Origin: Rhodothermales bacterium
GTDB lineage: Bacteria; Bacteroidota; Rhodothermia; Rhodothermales; VXPQ01
Direction of reading: 5' to 3'
Length of the DNA: 50,453 bases
Assembly: GCA_022825385.1 (NCBI GenBank)
Contig: JAJDWX010000043.1
Span: 1 to 50,453, forward strand
Part shown: positions 1 to 10,171 of the stretch, in pieces
How the letters are laid out: the number at the start of each line of letters is the position of its first letter
Numbering within the stretch: the first letter of the stretch is position 1
The notes under the pieces: model-generated
The model's input: only the letters and a program-made list of their open reading frames with translations
Databases searched by the model: none
What the model was told of the DNA's origin: nothing
Translations under genes and position numbers: made by a program

Positions 1-17
1 CGCGCCCTTCGGGAGGC

Positions 18-103
18 TGCGAGGGGCACGCTGGCTGTGTCATTCCTCATTATGTGGGGCCTGCCACATCGCTTCGTCATTCCTTGCCAGCGCACCCCTC
101 GCA
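18..103. repeat. Imperfect inverted repeat upstream of moaD
   Basis: Two 18-base arms, 18-35 (TGCGAGGGGCACGCTGGC) and 86-103 (GCCAGCGCACCCCTCGCA), pair with two adjacent mismatches around a 50-base loop. It lies just upstream of moaD. The right arm is part of a sequence that recurs at 37614-37674, so this may be a degenerate small palindromic repeat rather than a terminator; no T-run follows. Any gene to the left is outside the window. Confidence 0.55.
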
Positions 104-140
104 TGCCTCTGAGCTTCGCGGATTTAATCAGAGTATCCTT
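71..140 (+). repeat. Dispersed ~60-70 bp repeat, copy A
   Basis: This stretch aligns with 37614-37674. Both contain GCTTCGTCATTCCT, then GCCAGCGC, CCTCGCA, CTTC and ATCAG-x-GTATCCTT in the same order, with a short indel before ATCAG. Copy A ends 27 bases before the moaD start and copy B 14 bases before an aminopeptidase start. The shared 3' end (GTATCCTT) resembles a promoter -7 box. A mobile-repeat relic and a shared promoter are both possible. Confidence 0.55.
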
Positions 141-167
141 AAAATACGCACCCGTCCCGCAAAGCGC

Positions 168-437
168 ATGCAGCCTCAGGAACCGCGCCATGTGAACGTA
201 CTGTTTTTCAGCGTGCTTCGGGAGCGCGCCGGAGTCGATTCGGCTATCTTGCCGCTTGACCCGGGGGAAACCCTGTCCGCCGCCCGGTTGCTCGAACGCC
301 TTGCCGCAACGCATCCCGCCTTGCGCCCTGTGCTTCCCCTTGTCCGCGTCGCAGTCAACCAGGAATACGTATCCGGAGCGCATACCGTGCGGGCAGGAGA
401 CGAGGTAGCCCTCATTACGCCCGTCAGCGGAGGCTGA
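168..437 (+). CDS. moaD: MoaD, molybdopterin synthase sulfur-carrier subunit
   Basis: A ubiquitin-fold protein of 89 residues. The small subunit of molybdopterin synthase carries sulfur as a thiocarboxylate on its C-terminal glycine to convert precursor Z (cPMP) to molybdopterin in the cytoplasm. The sequence ends in the diagnostic Gly-Gly (TPVSGG) and has the MoaD-like stretch VNVLFFSVLRERAG near its start. The frame is open upstream to an ATG at 54, but the residues before 168 are not MoaD-like and overlap a repeat, so ATG 168 is chosen; GTG 192 is also possible. moaE begins one base after the stop, so the two are co-transcribed and probably translationally coupled. Confidence 0.88.
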   Translation: MQPQEPRHVNVLFFSVLRERAGVDSAILPLDPGETLSAARLLERLAATHPALRPVLPLVRVAVNQEYVSGAHTVRAGDEVALITPVSGG

Positions 438-438
438 A

Positions 439-921
439 ATGAACAGCGACGCTGTGTGGGTAGATATTCTGGAAACGCCGCTCCGCGTAGAAGCGGTCGC
501 AGCCTTTCTTCGGGTGGAGGAGGCGGGCGGGATCGATATCTTCCTCGGAACGACGCGGCGGTGGACCGACGGCGACCCTGACGCGACGCGACGAGAAACG
601 ATACGACTTGAATACGAATGCTATAAACCTATGGCGATCAAGGAGATGCGCCAGATTGCCAAAGAAGCCTTTAGCCGCTGGCCCCTGTGTCGCGCCTGCC
701 TGTTGCACCGGACGGGAGCCGTGCCCCTCAGAGAAGCAAGCGTAATCGTCGGCGCGGCCTCGCCGCACCGCGCAGAAGCGTTTGCCGCCTGTCGCTACCT
801 GATCGACGCGCTGAAAAGCCGGGCGCCCATCTGGAAAAAGGAGCGCTTCGCCGACGGAAGCGCCGAGTGGGTGGAAGGGCGTTTCGCCGCTGGGGATTTC
901 AGCGCGAGCGATACGCAATAA
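439..921 (+). CDS. moaE: MoaE, molybdopterin synthase catalytic subunit
   Basis: The large subunit of molybdopterin synthase, 160 residues, a typical length. It binds the MoaD tail and transfers two sulfurs to cPMP. Seen in the sequence are the DIFLGTTR-type N-terminal segment, LEYECYKPMA, the VGAASPHRAEAFAACRYLID helix and the conserved lysine motif RAPIWKKE, which supplies active-site lysines in this family. It starts one base after moaD. Its last 23 bases overlap the 3' end of the oppositely oriented purC, an unusually tight convergent arrangement with no room for a separate terminator. Confidence 0.93.
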   Translation: MNSDAVWVDILETPLRVEAVAAFLRVEEAGGIDIFLGTTRRWTDGDPDATRRETIRLEYECYKPMAIKEMRQIAKEAFSRWPLCRACLLHRTGAVPLREASVIVGAASPHRAEAFAACRYLIDALKSRAPIWKKERFADGSAEWVEGRFAAGDFSASDTQ

Positions 922-1891
922 TGCTGCGCCGTATGCGTTCGACCGGGTCCGGGTGGGTATCCGGCTCGAACGCATCCCCCGTAACGGCTTCGTACAACTC
1001 GATGTAGCGGGCGGCCACCCGAATGCGAAAATCTTCCGGCAAGTCGGGAAGGCGCTCCCCGGGGCGCCCCTGAAAGCCCTGCGCCATCAGCCATTCCCGA
1101 ACGAACTCCTTGGAAAGCTGCTTTTGGGGACGCCCGCCGCGCAGCCGCGCTTCATATCCGTCCGCATAGTAGTATCGGGACGAGTCCGGCGTATGCACCT
1201 CGTCTATAAGCAGAAATCCGCCGTCCGGGGCGCGACCGAATTCGTATTTCGTGTCCACCAGCAACAATCCCCGCGCCGCAGCCATCTCCGCGCCCCGCGC
1301 AAACAGGGCCAGCGCAACGGCTTCCAATTCGTCGAAGGCGTCCGCCGTCAACAGGCCGCGCGCTATGATTTCCTCTCGGGAAATGTCCTCGTCGTGTCCC
1401 GTTTCCGCCTTGGTGGAGGGCGTAAGCACGGGCCGCGGCAGGCGACTGCTTTCCCGCAGGCCGTCCGGCAACGGCACGCCGGAAACGCTGCGCCGCCCGG
1501 CGCGGTATTCCCGCCAGGCATGGCCTGCGAGGTAGCCCCGAACCACAAACTCGACGGGCAGGGGGTCGCACGGCGTCGCCACCGTCACGTTCGGGTCGGG
1601 AATCGCCACCAGGTGATTGGGGGCGACGTCTCGCGTTTTTTCGAAGAAAAAAGCGGCCAGCCGATTCAGCGCCTGCCCCTTGAACGGAATCTGCTGGCGC
1701 AGAACGCAGTCGAAAGCCGAAATACGGTCGGTCGTGACCAGGAAAAGCGCGTCCGGAGTCCGATAGACGTCGCGCACCTTGCCCTGATAGCGCGGGCCCG
1801 CTTCCGTAAAGTGCGTTTCGCAGATCGTCCGGTCAAGTTGCCATCGAATCGCGTTCCTGATCGACGGACGCAACGTGCTTGCTGACGCCAT
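899..1891 (-). CDS. purC: PurC, SAICAR synthase
   Basis: Phosphoribosylaminoimidazole-succinocarboxamide synthase joins aspartate to CAIR using ATP in de novo purine synthesis. At 330 residues it belongs to the longer PurC type (yeast Ade1-like) rather than the ~240-residue enterobacterial type. Motifs seen are YQGKVRDVY (residues 35-43), TTDRISAFD (53-61), the substrate and nucleotide loop STKAETGHDEDIS (159-171) and LIDEVHTPDSSRYY. The ATG lies 17 bases downstream of the rpsA stop, so it is probably read from the cmk-rpsA transcript. Its 3' end overlaps moaE by 23 bases. Confidence 0.95.
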   Translation of the reverse strand: MASASTLRPSIRNAIRWQLDRTICETHFTEAGPRYQGKVRDVYRTPDALFLVTTDRISAFDCVLRQQIPFKGQALNRLAAFFFEKTRDVAPNHLVAIPDPNVTVATPCDPLPVEFVVRGYLAGHAWREYRAGRRSVSGVPLPDGLRESSRLPRPVLTPSTKAETGHDEDISREEIIARGLLTADAFDELEAVALALFARGAEMAAARGLLLVDTKYEFGRAPDGGFLLIDEVHTPDSSRYYYADGYEARLRGGRPQKQLSKEFVREWLMAQGFQGRPGERLPDLPEDFRIRVAARYIELYEAVTGDAFEPDTHPDPVERIRRSIIAYRSR

Positions 1892-1908
1892 GCAGACGGA
1901 AAAAAGGT

Positions 1909-4230
1909 TTATTTCGCCTCGCTTTCGGCCTTGGCCTCCTCCCTGACAGGCGTTTTATCCTGTTTGTCCTCGGCGGGAGCCGCCTTTTTCGCGGCGGAAG
2001 CCTTGCCCTTTTGCGCCGATGCGGTTTTCGGGGCGGCCTTCCTGGGCGCCGCCTTCTTCCGGGTTCCTTTCTCCGCCTTTTCGAGCTCCGCCTTCAGGTC
2101 CGCCAGGCCCGAAATATCTCCAAACGTGGTCCGACCCGCCGAAGTCGCCGCCTTCTGATACTTGCTGACCTCCCGCGATTCCCGCTTCTTCGATTCGCGC
2201 CGTACGCGATCCTGCCCGGCTTTTTCGGCGCGTACGGCAGCCCGCTCCTTCGCCACCTCGCTAAGCACAATCTCCTTCTGCTGCGGATCGAACTTGATCA
2301 CGCGCAATTCCAGTTCCTGTCCCGACGGATAAAAATCCTGGAAATTATGCGGCCCGTTCCGCAACTCGCTGGCGGGCGCAAACGCCTCGACGCCAAGCGG
2401 CAGTTCGATCACAAGCCCGCCCTCGTTGGTGCGCACCACGGTCGCCTGCGTATCGGTTCCCTCGGCGTACGCCTTGGCGAACTGATTCCACGGATTCGTC
2501 TCCACTTGCTTGTGGCCCAGCGAGATGCGCCGCGAACCCTCGTCGATATTCAGGATCACGACGTCGAGGCTTTGTCCCTTGCGCACCATTTCGTTCGGAT
2601 GGCGCACTTTCTTGGTCCAGGACAGATCGGAAATATGAACCAGTCCGTCGATGCCCGGCTCGATGCCCACGAACACGCCGAAATTGGTGATGTTGCGCAC
2701 CTTGCCCGCCATAACCGTGCCCGGAGGATAGCGGTCCGAAATGCCATCCCACGGATCCGGCTCGAGCTGCTTCATGCCAAGAGAAATCTTCTTCCCTTGC
2801 TTGTCGATTTTGAGAATCTTGACATTCACCAGTTGCCCCAGCGAAACCATCTGACTCGGGTGGCGAATGTGCTCCGTCCAGCTCATTTCAGAAATGTGGA
2901 CAAGGCCCTCGATGCCTTTCTCCAGTTCCACGAAAGCGCCGTAATCCGTAATGGAAACCACCTTGCCTTCCACGGCGCCGCCTGCGAGGTATTTGTCGTC
3001 GATGGTTTCCCACGGATGCGGCTGGAGCTGCTTCAGGCCCAGCGAGATGCGCTGCCGGTCCTTGTCGTAATCCAATACCACGACCGTAAGTTTCTGGTCG
3101 AGCTCCACCAACTCGGAAGGATGGGAAACGCGGCCCCAGGAGAGATCGGTGATGTGCAACAAGCCGTCCACGCCGCCCAGATCGACGAAAATGCCGAAAT
3201 CGGTGATGTTTTTGGCCATGCCTTCGAGAATCTGGCCGGGTTCCATCGTCGCAAGGATTTTTTCGCGCTGCGCGCCAAGTTCCTTCTCGATAAGGGCCTT
3301 GTGCGAAATAACGATGTTGTCGTTGGCCGGATTCAGCTTGACGATCTTGAATTCCATGCGCTTTTCGAGGTACGTATCGAAATCGCGCACCGGACGCACA
3401 TCGATCTGCGAGCCGGGGAGGAAGGCTTCCATGCCGCCAATGTCGAGATTGACGATCATGCCGCCCTTGATGCGGCGTACGATCGTGCCTTCTATGATAT
3501 CGCCCTTTTCATGGGCTTCCTCTATCCGCTGCCAGCGGCGCAACTGATCCGCCTTGGTCTTCGACAACACAAGCTGCCCATGATAATCCTCCAGGCGCTC
3601 GACAAGGACTTCTACTTCGTCGCCCGCCGCAAGGGCATCGTCGAATTCGTTCAGGGATACAATGCCATCGCTCTTGAAACCTATATCTATGACTACGTCC
3701 TTTTCTCCGACGCTTATTACGCGCCCCTGCACGATTTCCTGTTCGCGGACCGCCGTAAACGAGGCGGCGACCATTTCTTCGAGTTCTTTCCAGGATTGCG
3801 CTACTTCCTGTTCTTCCTGGTCTCCTTGCGCAATTTCTTCAAGGGTTACGACCGGGCCAATAATTTCGCCCGTATATCCTATCGTATTCGGCGCATCGTC
3901 CTTTTCCCGCTCGGCAACCGGCGCCGCGGACGGGGAATCGTCGCCCGGCTCTTCCTCTTCGGCGGACGGCTCGGCGGGTTCCGACGGCTCCGCGTCCGCA
4001 GGCGTTTCGGCAACGGCCTCTTCAGGCGCGGCGTCTTCCTTTGGTTCCGGGACAAGGGCCGCCGTTTCCGAATCCGTCGCCTGCGCGCCATTCGCCGCCG
4101 ACTGCGCGTTCTCTTCCACAGGGGCCGAGGCTTGTTCCACAGGGGATTCGTCGCCGCCCGGCGACAACGGCGCGGTATCGTTGGTAAGAATTTCCTGGTT
4201 TTGTAAAGTTTCTTGCGGGTTTTCGGTCAT
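1909..4230 (-). CDS. rpsA: RpsA, 30S ribosomal protein S1
   Basis: S1 binds mRNA on the 30S subunit and melts structure near start sites. The 773-residue protein has six S1 OB-fold repeats at about 165-233, 245-313, 330-400, 417-487, 504-574 and 591-658; repeats 3-5 carry the strongest signature (for example GLVHISEMSW). It is much longer than the ~557-residue E. coli protein because of a Glu/Ala/Pro-rich acidic N-terminal extension (~1-150) and a Lys/Ala-rich basic tail (~690-773). The order cmk-rpsA is conserved in many bacteria. The ATG follows a 241-base gap after cmk. Confidence 0.95.
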   Translation of the reverse strand: MTENPQETLQNQEILTNDTAPLSPGGDESPVEQASAPVEENAQSAANGAQATDSETAALVPEPKEDAAPEEAVAETPADAEPSEPAEPSAEEEEPGDDSPSAAPVAEREKDDAPNTIGYTGEIIGPVVTLEEIAQGDQEEQEVAQSWKELEEMVAASFTAVREQEIVQGRVISVGEKDVVIDIGFKSDGIVSLNEFDDALAAGDEVEVLVERLEDYHGQLVLSKTKADQLRRWQRIEEAHEKGDIIEGTIVRRIKGGMIVNLDIGGMEAFLPGSQIDVRPVRDFDTYLEKRMEFKIVKLNPANDNIVISHKALIEKELGAQREKILATMEPGQILEGMAKNITDFGIFVDLGGVDGLLHITDLSWGRVSHPSELVELDQKLTVVVLDYDKDRQRISLGLKQLQPHPWETIDDKYLAGGAVEGKVVSITDYGAFVELEKGIEGLVHISEMSWTEHIRHPSQMVSLGQLVNVKILKIDKQGKKISLGMKQLEPDPWDGISDRYPPGTVMAGKVRNITNFGVFVGIEPGIDGLVHISDLSWTKKVRHPNEMVRKGQSLDVVILNIDEGSRRISLGHKQVETNPWNQFAKAYAEGTDTQATVVRTNEGGLVIELPLGVEAFAPASELRNGPHNFQDFYPSGQELELRVIKFDPQQKEIVLSEVAKERAAVRAEKAGQDRVRRESKKRESREVSKYQKAATSAGRTTFGDISGLADLKAELEKAEKGTRKKAAPRKAAPKTASAQKGKASAAKKAAPAEDKQDKTPVREEAKAESEAK

Positions 4231-4471
4231 AAGGCTGGTTTTTCAGAGAAATTTTCGCAAATCCAGGCGCGCGACGAAAGTCCTTGCCCTTCGGCGCATA
4301 CGGCGCCGTTGGTTTTTCCCTGCATTACAAGGCGCCGCCGGGCAACCCTTTCTGTGCCGCGCAGCCCTCTTGTGGCGTTTACGTGAACGTGGATAGGATC
4401 GCCAGAAAGGGAGGCCTGCCGGAGAAACACTGCGCCGCCGGGCCATGGCGATCTTTTTTCGCACAAACTAT
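4231..4471 (-). other. cmk-rpsA intergenic leader, no gene called
   Basis: This 241-base spacer separates two co-oriented genes. Read on the minus strand it contains a 6-bp CGGCGC/GCGCCG hairpin (plus-strand 292-308 of the 4 kb block, i.e. 4292-4308). It also holds an open 73-codon frame from a GTG at 4464 that encodes only Arg/Lys-rich low-complexity sequence and is not called. S1 is known to autoregulate through its own leader in E. coli, so a regulatory leader is plausible here but not shown. Confidence 0.3.
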
Positions 4472-5167
4472 TTATACATTCGGGGACTTCGCTCGTTCCC
4501 GCGCGGCCCGAACAACCATTTCCACCTGCTCGCGGATCGCGATGTGCGATGTGTCTATTTCAACGGTTCCCTCGGCCTTGCGCAGGGGAGAAACCCGCCG
4601 ATAAATGTCCCGCGCGTCCCGCGCGCGAATGTCGTCCAGCACCTCTTCGAACGATACGTCGGAATTTTTCTCCCGCAATTCATCATGCCGCCGCCGCGCG
4701 CGCATGGTTACGCTGGCGTCCATAAACACTTTTACCTCGGCGTCCGGGAACACGATCGTCCCGATGTCGCGCCCTTCGAGCACCACGCCGCCGCGCCTTT
4801 TTTCCTCCGCTCGGGCAACGCGCCGTTGCTCCTGGACCATCCGCTCGCGCACCGCCGGAATCGCGGCCACGCGACTGGCGGCTTCGGTAACCTCGCGGGT
4901 TCGGATGTCCCCGGTTACGTTTTGTCCGTTCAGCAAAATGCGCATGCCGTCCGGATCGAAACGCATATCCAGGCGAATGCCCGCAAGCAATCCGCGAAGC
5001 GCCTCCCCGGGCGGCGCCTCCGCCGGCAACCCGGACCGGATAAACGCAAGCGCGACCGTACGGTACATGGCCCCGGTATCCACGTATACATAGCCGAGCC
5101 GTTCGGCCACTGCGCGGGCCGTGGTCGATTTTCCCGATCCGGCCGGTCCATCTATGGCGATAATCAC
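4472..5167 (-). CDS. cmk: Cmk, cytidylate kinase
   Basis: CMP/dCMP kinase phosphorylates CMP and dCMP with ATP to feed CTP and dCTP pools. The 231-residue protein opens with MIIAIDGPAGSGKST, whose P-loop GPAGSGKS starts at residue 7, followed by YVDTGAMYRTVAL. Further on are EGRDIGTIVFPDAEVKVFMD and the lid segment ARRRHDELR, all diagnostic of the bacterial Cmk family. It is the first gene of a minus-strand cmk-rpsA-purC operon, diverging from the methyltransferase gene across a 70-base gap that must hold both promoters. Confidence 0.95.
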   Translation of the reverse strand: MIIAIDGPAGSGKSTTARAVAERLGYVYVDTGAMYRTVALAFIRSGLPAEAPPGEALRGLLAGIRLDMRFDPDGMRILLNGQNVTGDIRTREVTEAASRVAAIPAVRERMVQEQRRVARAEEKRRGGVVLEGRDIGTIVFPDAEVKVFMDASVTMRARRRHDELREKNSDVSFEEVLDDIRARDARDIYRRVSPLRKAEGTVEIDTSHIAIREQVEMVVRAARERAKSPNV

Positions 5168-5237
5168 GTACTTTTGCTAAGAGATACTTTGATTCAATCC
5201 ATGCGCCATTGCGTCCGCGCGGCGCAGGCAGGCGTCC

Positions 5238-5810
5238 ATGCGCAAACTCAGACACGAAGAAATACCCCGTCCGGATCCGAAAACGGCGCGCGCGCTGACC
5301 GGACACCCGGTTTCCGTCCTGCTCGACAATGTACGATCTATCTACAATGTCGGGGCGATGTTCCGCGCGTCGGATGCGGCGCTCGTCGAAAAAGTGTATT
5401 TGACGGGCATTACCGGGACCCCGGAGAACAGGAAATTGCACAAAACGGCCCTGGGAGCGCAAGATACGGTTCGATGGGAATACCAGGCGGATCCGCTTCC
5501 TGTCGCGCAGGCGCTCAAACGCAAGGGCTATACGATCGGGGTACTGGAAATAACAGACTGTCCCACGCCCACAACCGACGTCGCGGAATCTTTTTTCCCC
5601 CTTTGCCTTGTCGTAGGCAACGAATTGCACGGCGTCCGCGATTCCCTGGTGGCCGAAGCAGACGTGGCGTTCGAAATACCGCAATTCGGGGCCAAGCAGT
5701 CGCTGAACGTGGCCGTGGCGTACGGCATCGCCCTGTTCGACATTGTCCGCGCGTACCGGCGGAGCGCAGCGCCGGAAGGCCGCGACAGCAAGGAAACGCC
5801 CCATGGATAA
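5238..5810 (+). CDS. SpoU/TrmH-family RNA 2'-O-methyltransferase
   Basis: A SPOUT-fold methyltransferase of 190 residues that uses S-adenosylmethionine to methylate ribose in tRNA or rRNA. All three SpoU motifs are visible: [18 protein letters not shown] (motif 1), [11 protein letters not shown] (motif 2) and [20 protein letters not shown] (motif 3), which form the knotted SAM site. There is no long N-terminal L30e-like substrate domain, so it resembles TrmH/TrmL-type tRNA enzymes more than RlmB; the exact target cannot be read from the sequence. Its stop overlaps the next gene by 8 bases. A TACTTTTG box at 5169-5176 fits the Bacteroidota -7 consensus but has no clear upstream partner. Confidence 0.85.
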   Translation: MRKLRHEEIPRPDPKTARALTGHPVSVLLDNVRSIYNVGAMFRASDAALVEKVYLTGITGTPENRKLHKTALGAQDTVRWEYQADPLPVAQALKRKGYTIGVLEITDCPTPTTDVAESFFPLCLVVGNELHGVRDSLVAEADVAFEIPQFGAKQSLNVAVAYGIALFDIVRAYRRSAAPEGRDSKETPHG

Positions 5811-8800
5811 GATAAAAAAGAATGCGCCGCCCGGCGGCGACCGGGGCGGGCTTTTCGACGCTTTTCCTCCGGTTTCGACCGAAACCTGGGAAGCGCTTAT
5901 TCGGAAAGCGCTGCACCGGAAGGAAGGCGAAGCGCTGCCTTTGTGGACGCCGTGCGAAGGGGTCGCGATCCGGCCCTGGGGCCGCGCCGAAGACCTTGCG
6001 GGGATTCCGCATCTGGATTCCGAAAACCAGCGCGTCGCCCCGATTCCGGCTTCCTGGCGGATTTGCCAGCAGATTCCCGTCGGCGATTTCGACGAAACCC
6101 GGCGACGCATCGACGCCGCCGCGCGCGGCGGCGCAGAGCAGATTGGCTTGTCCTTTCCCGCCTCCCGGACAGCGCAAGCCGCAGACGTCGCGGCCTTGCT
6201 GGAGGACCTGGACGTCGCCGCCGCGATCCATATCGAAGCGGGCGAACGAAGCCTTGCGCTGCTCGAAGAATGGCTTGCGCTCGCCCCGCGCCCCCCGGCG
6301 GGCTCCGCTGCTTGCTCTGCGGCATTCGATCCATTCGAACGGCGCGCCCGCACAGGCCATTTCCCGGACGACTGGCCGGATCGCGCCGCCCGCTTCCTGC
6401 GCAATGCGACCGAGCGGAGCGACGGCGCCGGCAGGCCGCCCCGGTTTTTACGCGCCGCCGCCGAACCGGGCCAAGGGGGCGGCCTTGTCAGGGAAACCGC
6501 CCGGATTCTCGTCGCGACGGCCGGCTATCTTGCGCACCTTGCCGACCGGGGATGCGCACCGGAGCGCGTACTGGCCTCCCTGTACGTTTCGGTTCGGACG
6601 CGTTCGTCCTTTTTAACGGAAATCGCCCGGCTGCGGGCGTTGCGGCTGCTTATCCCCCAGGTAGCGCGCGCGTTCGATCCAGCGCGGAGCGAAACCGCCG
6701 AATTGCGCGCCGTCGCCGCTTGCGAAGCGCCGCCGGCCGGCGATCCGTACGCCAACCTGTTGCGGGCCGCCGCGCAAGCGGTCGCCGCCGTGGTCGGAAC
6801 GTGCGACACGCTGACCGTGCATCCGTACGACGCAGCGGACGGGGGCCCGTCGGACGGCGCCTTGCGCCTGGCCCGAAATCTTCAGCATATTCTTCGCCAT
6901 GAAGCCCGCCTCGGCAAGGTAAACGATCCCGCCGCAGGCAGCTACGCCATAGAGGTTCTTACGGACCGGATTGCGCAAGCGGCATGGGAGGCGTTTCGGC
7001 GTATGGTCTCCCGCGAAACGTGGCCTGCGCCCTGCCCGGATTTTCCGGCGGCGTACCGGCCGCCGTCGCTCCTTCCCGCCCGCCGCGGCAAGCCATGGCG
7101 CGAAATCGAAGGCGTCGAAGAACGCCCGGCGTACGGTCCCGAAGCGCTCAGGGAACTCCGCCACCTCGAATACGCCGCGGGGGTCCCCCCGTTTTTGCGG
7201 GGCCCGTACGCAGGAATGTACCTTGTTCGTCCCTGGACCATCCGGCAATACGCGGGTTTTTCGACCGCCGGGGAATCGAACGCTTTTTATCGCCGGGCGC
7301 TGGCCGACGGGCAAAAGGGCCTTTCCGTCGCGTTCGACCTCCCCACGCACCGGGGCTACGATTCCGACCACGAGCGGGTGGCGGGAGACGTCGGCAAGGC
7401 GGGCGTCGCAGTCGATACGGTAGAGGATATGAAGCGGTTGTTCGAGGGCATTCCCCTGGACCGCATGTCCGTCTCCATGACCATGAACGGGGCCGTCTTG
7501 CCCGTCATGGCTTTTTATATCGTGGCGGCGGAAGAGCAGGGCGCGCCCGCCGCAACGCTTGCCGGCACCATTCAGAACGATATTCTGAAAGAGTTCATGG
7601 TGCGCAATACGTACATCTATCCTCCCGGCCCGTCCATGCGCATCGTGGCGGACATATTCCGGTACGCCGCCGAGCGCATGCCCCGGTTCAACGCCATTTC
7701 GGTCAGTGGCTATCATATGCAGGAGGCGGGCGCCACGGCAGACCTCGAACTGGCCTATACGCTTGCCGATGGACTCGAATATCTCCGTACGGGCCGCAAG
7801 GCAGGGTTGCAAATCGACGATTTCGCCCCCCGCATTTCTTTTTTCTGGGGAATAGGGATGCATCACTTTATGGAAATCGCCAAATTGCGGGCCGGGCGGC
7901 TGCTGTGGGCGAAAATCGTCCGGCGCTTTTCCCCGCTAAACCCGAAATCCATGGCGCTGCGCGCGCACTGCCAGACTTCGGGCTGGAGCCTCACCGAACA
8001 GGATCCGTACAATAACGTGGCCCGTACTTGTCTGGAAGCCTTGTCCGCCGCGCTGGGACATACCCAATCGCTGCATACGAACGCGCTCGACGAAGCCATG
8101 GCGCTGCCTACGGAGGCTTCCGCGCAGATTGCGCGCAATACCCAAACGTATTTACAACAGGAAACGGATATCGCACAGGCCATCGATCCCATGGGCGGAT
8201 CGTATTACGTAGAAACGCTGACCGACCAGCTGGCCCGACGCGCCTGGGCGCTGATCGAAGAAATAGAAGAGGCCGGGGGCATGGCCGAGGCTATCGAAGC
8301 GGGCATTCCCATGGCCCGCATCGAAGAAGCCGCGGCCCGCAAACAGGCGCGGATCGACGCCGGAGAGGAGATGATCGTAGGCGTCAACCGGTTCGAACCG
8401 CCAAAGGAAGCGCCGATCGATGTGCTGGAAATAGACCATACCGCCGTACGCGAAGCGCAAATAGCGCGGCTTCGCGCGGTTCGGGCGTCCCGCGACGACG
8501 AAGCCGCGCGACAGGCGCTGACCGCGCTGACCGCCTGCGCCCGCACAGGAGAGGGCAACCTGCTGGACTGCGCCGTGGAGGCTGCCCGGCGGCGGGCTAC
8601 CCTCGGCGAAATATCCCTCGCTATGGAAAAAGAATTCGGAAGACATCGCGCTCGCCGCAACATAGCCGGGGGGGCGTACGTCCGCGCCCGCGCATCCGGA
8701 GAAACGCCGGAAGAAATCCTGCGGCTTGCGAGCGTCTTCGCCGACCGGGCGGGCCGCCGACCGCGCATCCTCGTGGCGAAAATCGGACAGGACGGGCACG

Positions 8801-9159
8801 ACCGGGGCGCAAAAGTGATTGCGACGGCCTTTGCAGACATGGGGTTCGACGTGGACGTAGGCCCCTTATTCCAGACGCCCGGCGAGGTCGCCTTGCAGGC
8901 CGTCGAAAACGATGTGCATATCCTGGGCGTGTCCACGCTTGCCGGCGGGCACAAGGCCTTTCTGCCCGAAGTAATCGCCGCGCTGCGTGAAATGGGCCGC
9001 GAGGATATTCGCGTGGTGGTCGGCGGGGTGATTCCCCGAAAGGACTATGCGTTTCTGCGCGCGGCGGGCGTGTCTGAAATTTTCGGTCCCGGCACCCCCG
9101 TAACCGACGCGGCGTCCCGGATTCTTCTCGGGATGATCGAGGAGGGCGGCGCGTCGTGA
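5803..9159 (+). CDS. mutB: Methylmalonyl-CoA mutase, small and large subunits fused
   Basis: An adenosylcobalamin enzyme interconverting succinyl-CoA and R-methylmalonyl-CoA in propionate metabolism. At 1118 residues the frame is a MutA-like half (~1-425, degenerate barrel plus remnant domain) followed by a full MutB-like half (~430-1118). The second half carries the substrate-channel segment [14 protein letters not shown] (from residue 476), [24 protein letters not shown], the catalytic-histidine segment [13 protein letters not shown] and the B12-binding DGHDRG (D997, H999, G1002). No cobalamin motif is seen in the first half, as expected for a non-catalytic MutA. The start ATG 5803 overlaps the upstream stop; the frame is also open from 5743 but within the upstream gene. 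The stop overlaps the meaB GTG start. Confidence 0.93.
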   Translation: MDKIKKNAPPGGDRGGLFDAFPPVSTETWEALIRKALHRKEGEALPLWTPCEGVAIRPWGRAEDLAGIPHLDSENQRVAPIPASWRICQQIPVGDFDETRRRIDAAARGGAEQIGLSFPASRTAQAADVAALLEDLDVAAAIHIEAGERSLALLEEWLALAPRPPAGSAACSAAFDPFERRARTGHFPDDWPDRAARFLRNATERSDGAGRPPRFLRAAAEPGQGGGLVRETARILVATAGYLAHLADRGCAPERVLASLYVSVRTRSSFLTEIARLRALRLLIPQVARAFDPARSETAELRAVAACEAPPAGDPYANLLRAAAQAVAAVVGTCDTLTVHPYDAADGGPSDGALRLARNLQHILRHEARLGKVNDPAAGSYAIEVLTDRIAQAAWEAFRRMVSRETWPAPCPDFPAAYRPPSLLPARRGKPWREIEGVEERPAYGPEALRELRHLEYAAGVPPFLRGPYAGMYLVRPWTIRQYAGFSTAGESNAFYRRALADGQKGLSVAFDLPTHRGYDSDHERVAGDVGKAGVAVDTVEDMKRLFEGIPLDRMSVSMTMNGAVLPVMAFYIVAAEEQGAPAATLAGTIQNDILKEFMVRNTYIYPPGPSMRIVADIFRYAAERMPRFNAISVSGYHMQEAGATADLELAYTLADGLEYLRTGRKAGLQIDDFAPRISFFWGIGMHHFMEIAKLRAGRLLWAKIVRRFSPLNPKSMALRAHCQTSGWSLTEQDPYNNVARTCLEALSAALGHTQSLHTNALDEAMALPTEASAQIARNTQTYLQQETDIAQAIDPMGGSYYVETLTDQLARRAWALIEEIEEAGGMAEAIEAGIPMARIEEAAARKQARIDAGEEMIVGVNRFEPPKEAPIDVLEIDHTAVREAQIARLRAVRASRDDEAARQALTALTACARTGEGNLLDCAVEAARRRATLGEISLAMEKEFGRHRARRNIAGGAYVRARASGETPEEILRLASVFADRAGRRPRILVAKIGQDGHDRGAKVIATAFADMGFDVDVGPLFQTPGEVALQAVENDVHILGVSTLAGGHKAFLPEVIAALREMGREDIRVVVGGVIPRKDYAFLRAAGVSEIFGPGTPVTDAASRILLGMIEEGGAS

Positions 9160-10160
9160 TTTTTCCCCCGGTAGAAGAACTGTTCGAAGGCGTCCGCAAC
9201 GGGGACCGCGCTATGCTGGCGCGGGGCATTACCCTCATGGAAAGCGCCCACCCCGACCATCGGGAACGCGCAAAGGCCCTGCTGGACGCCTGCCTGCCCT
9301 TGTCGGGGACGGCCATCCGCATTGGAATCACCGGAGCGCCCGGCACAGGAAAAAGCACGTTCATCGAATCCCTTGGCGTCCGGCTGGCCATGCACGAAAA
9401 CCGTCGCGTGGCGGTGCTGGCCTACGATCCGGCGAGCGAACGCACCGGAGGCAGCATTCTTGGAGACAAGACACGCATGACCCGCCTGGCCACGCATCCG
9501 AACGCTTTCGTGCGGCCCGCGCCCGGCAAGCGGCGAGCAGGAGGGATTGGGGACGGAACGCGCCAAAGCATTATTCTGTGCGAAGCAGCCGGGTACGATA
9601 CGGTATTCGTCGAAACGGTGGGCTCCGGGCAGGCGGAAACGACGGTTAGCGACATGGTGGATCTTCTGATGCTCCTGACGCTGCCCGGATCGGGGGACGA
9701 ATTGCAAGGCGTGAAGCGCGGCGTCATGGAGGAGGCGGACATCGTGGTTTTCACCAAAGAGGACGCGCACACGCCGAAAGCGATGCGCCTGGACGCCCGG
9801 CGCATGAAAGCGGCGCTAAGGCTTTTTCCGCCCAAGGAATCCGGCTGGACCCCGACCGTGCACACCTGTTCCGCCCAGAAGGAATCCGGCCTGGATATGA
9901 TCCGCAAAGACATGCGGGAGTACGAACGCCTGGTGAAATCGTCGGAGTACCTTGCCCGGCGGCGACGCAAGCAGATCGGCTGCTGGCTTCGCGAAACGCT
10001 CGAAGCGCGCCTCCTCGAAACGGCGCGGGCCGATGCAAGCGTCAACCGCTTGCTGGAAAAATACGAGGAGCGGGCCGCCCGCCGCGAAATAGCCGTGGCC
10101 GCCGCCGCAGATCTTGTGCTGAAAGCGTTTATGGAAGGGGAGCGAGGGGAAGCTGATTAA
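9156..10160 (+). CDS. meaB: MeaB/ArgK-family GTPase, mutase chaperone
   Basis: A G3E-class GTPase that gates cobalamin loading and protects methylmalonyl-CoA mutase from inactivation. The 334-residue protein has a Walker A motif GAPGTGKS (residues 60-67), the family segment [10 protein letters not shown], a Walker B-like region [14 protein letters not shown] and an atypical nucleotide-specificity motif VFTKED in place of NKxD. It starts with GTG inside the mutase stop (GTGA overlap), implying translational coupling with its client. Downstream, 11 bases after the stop, begins a palindromic repeat array. Confidence 0.93.
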   Translation: MIFPPVEELFEGVRNGDRAMLARGITLMESAHPDHRERAKALLDACLPLSGTAIRIGITGAPGTGKSTFIESLGVRLAMHENRRVAVLAYDPASERTGGSILGDKTRMTRLATHPNAFVRPAPGKRRAGGIGDGTRQSIILCEAAGYDTVFVETVGSGQAETTVSDMVDLLMLLTLPGSGDELQGVKRGVMEEADIVVFTKEDAHTPKAMRLDARRMKAALRLFPPKESGWTPTVHTCSAQKESGLDMIRKDMREYERLVKSSEYLARRRRKQIGCWLRETLEARLLETARADASVNRLLEKYEERAARREIAVAAAADLVLKAFMEGERGEAD

Positions 10161-10171
10161 GGATTGTTCTT

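Noticed and set aside
1879..4206. 775-codon plus-strand open frame antisense to rpsA
   Set aside because: Its translation is low-complexity Arg/Leu/Phe-rich and mirrors the S1 gene, which has strong domain evidence.
4243..4464. 73-codon minus-strand frame in the cmk-rpsA gap
   Set aside because: Arg-rich low-complexity product, GTG start and no ribosome site; kept as a leader remark only.
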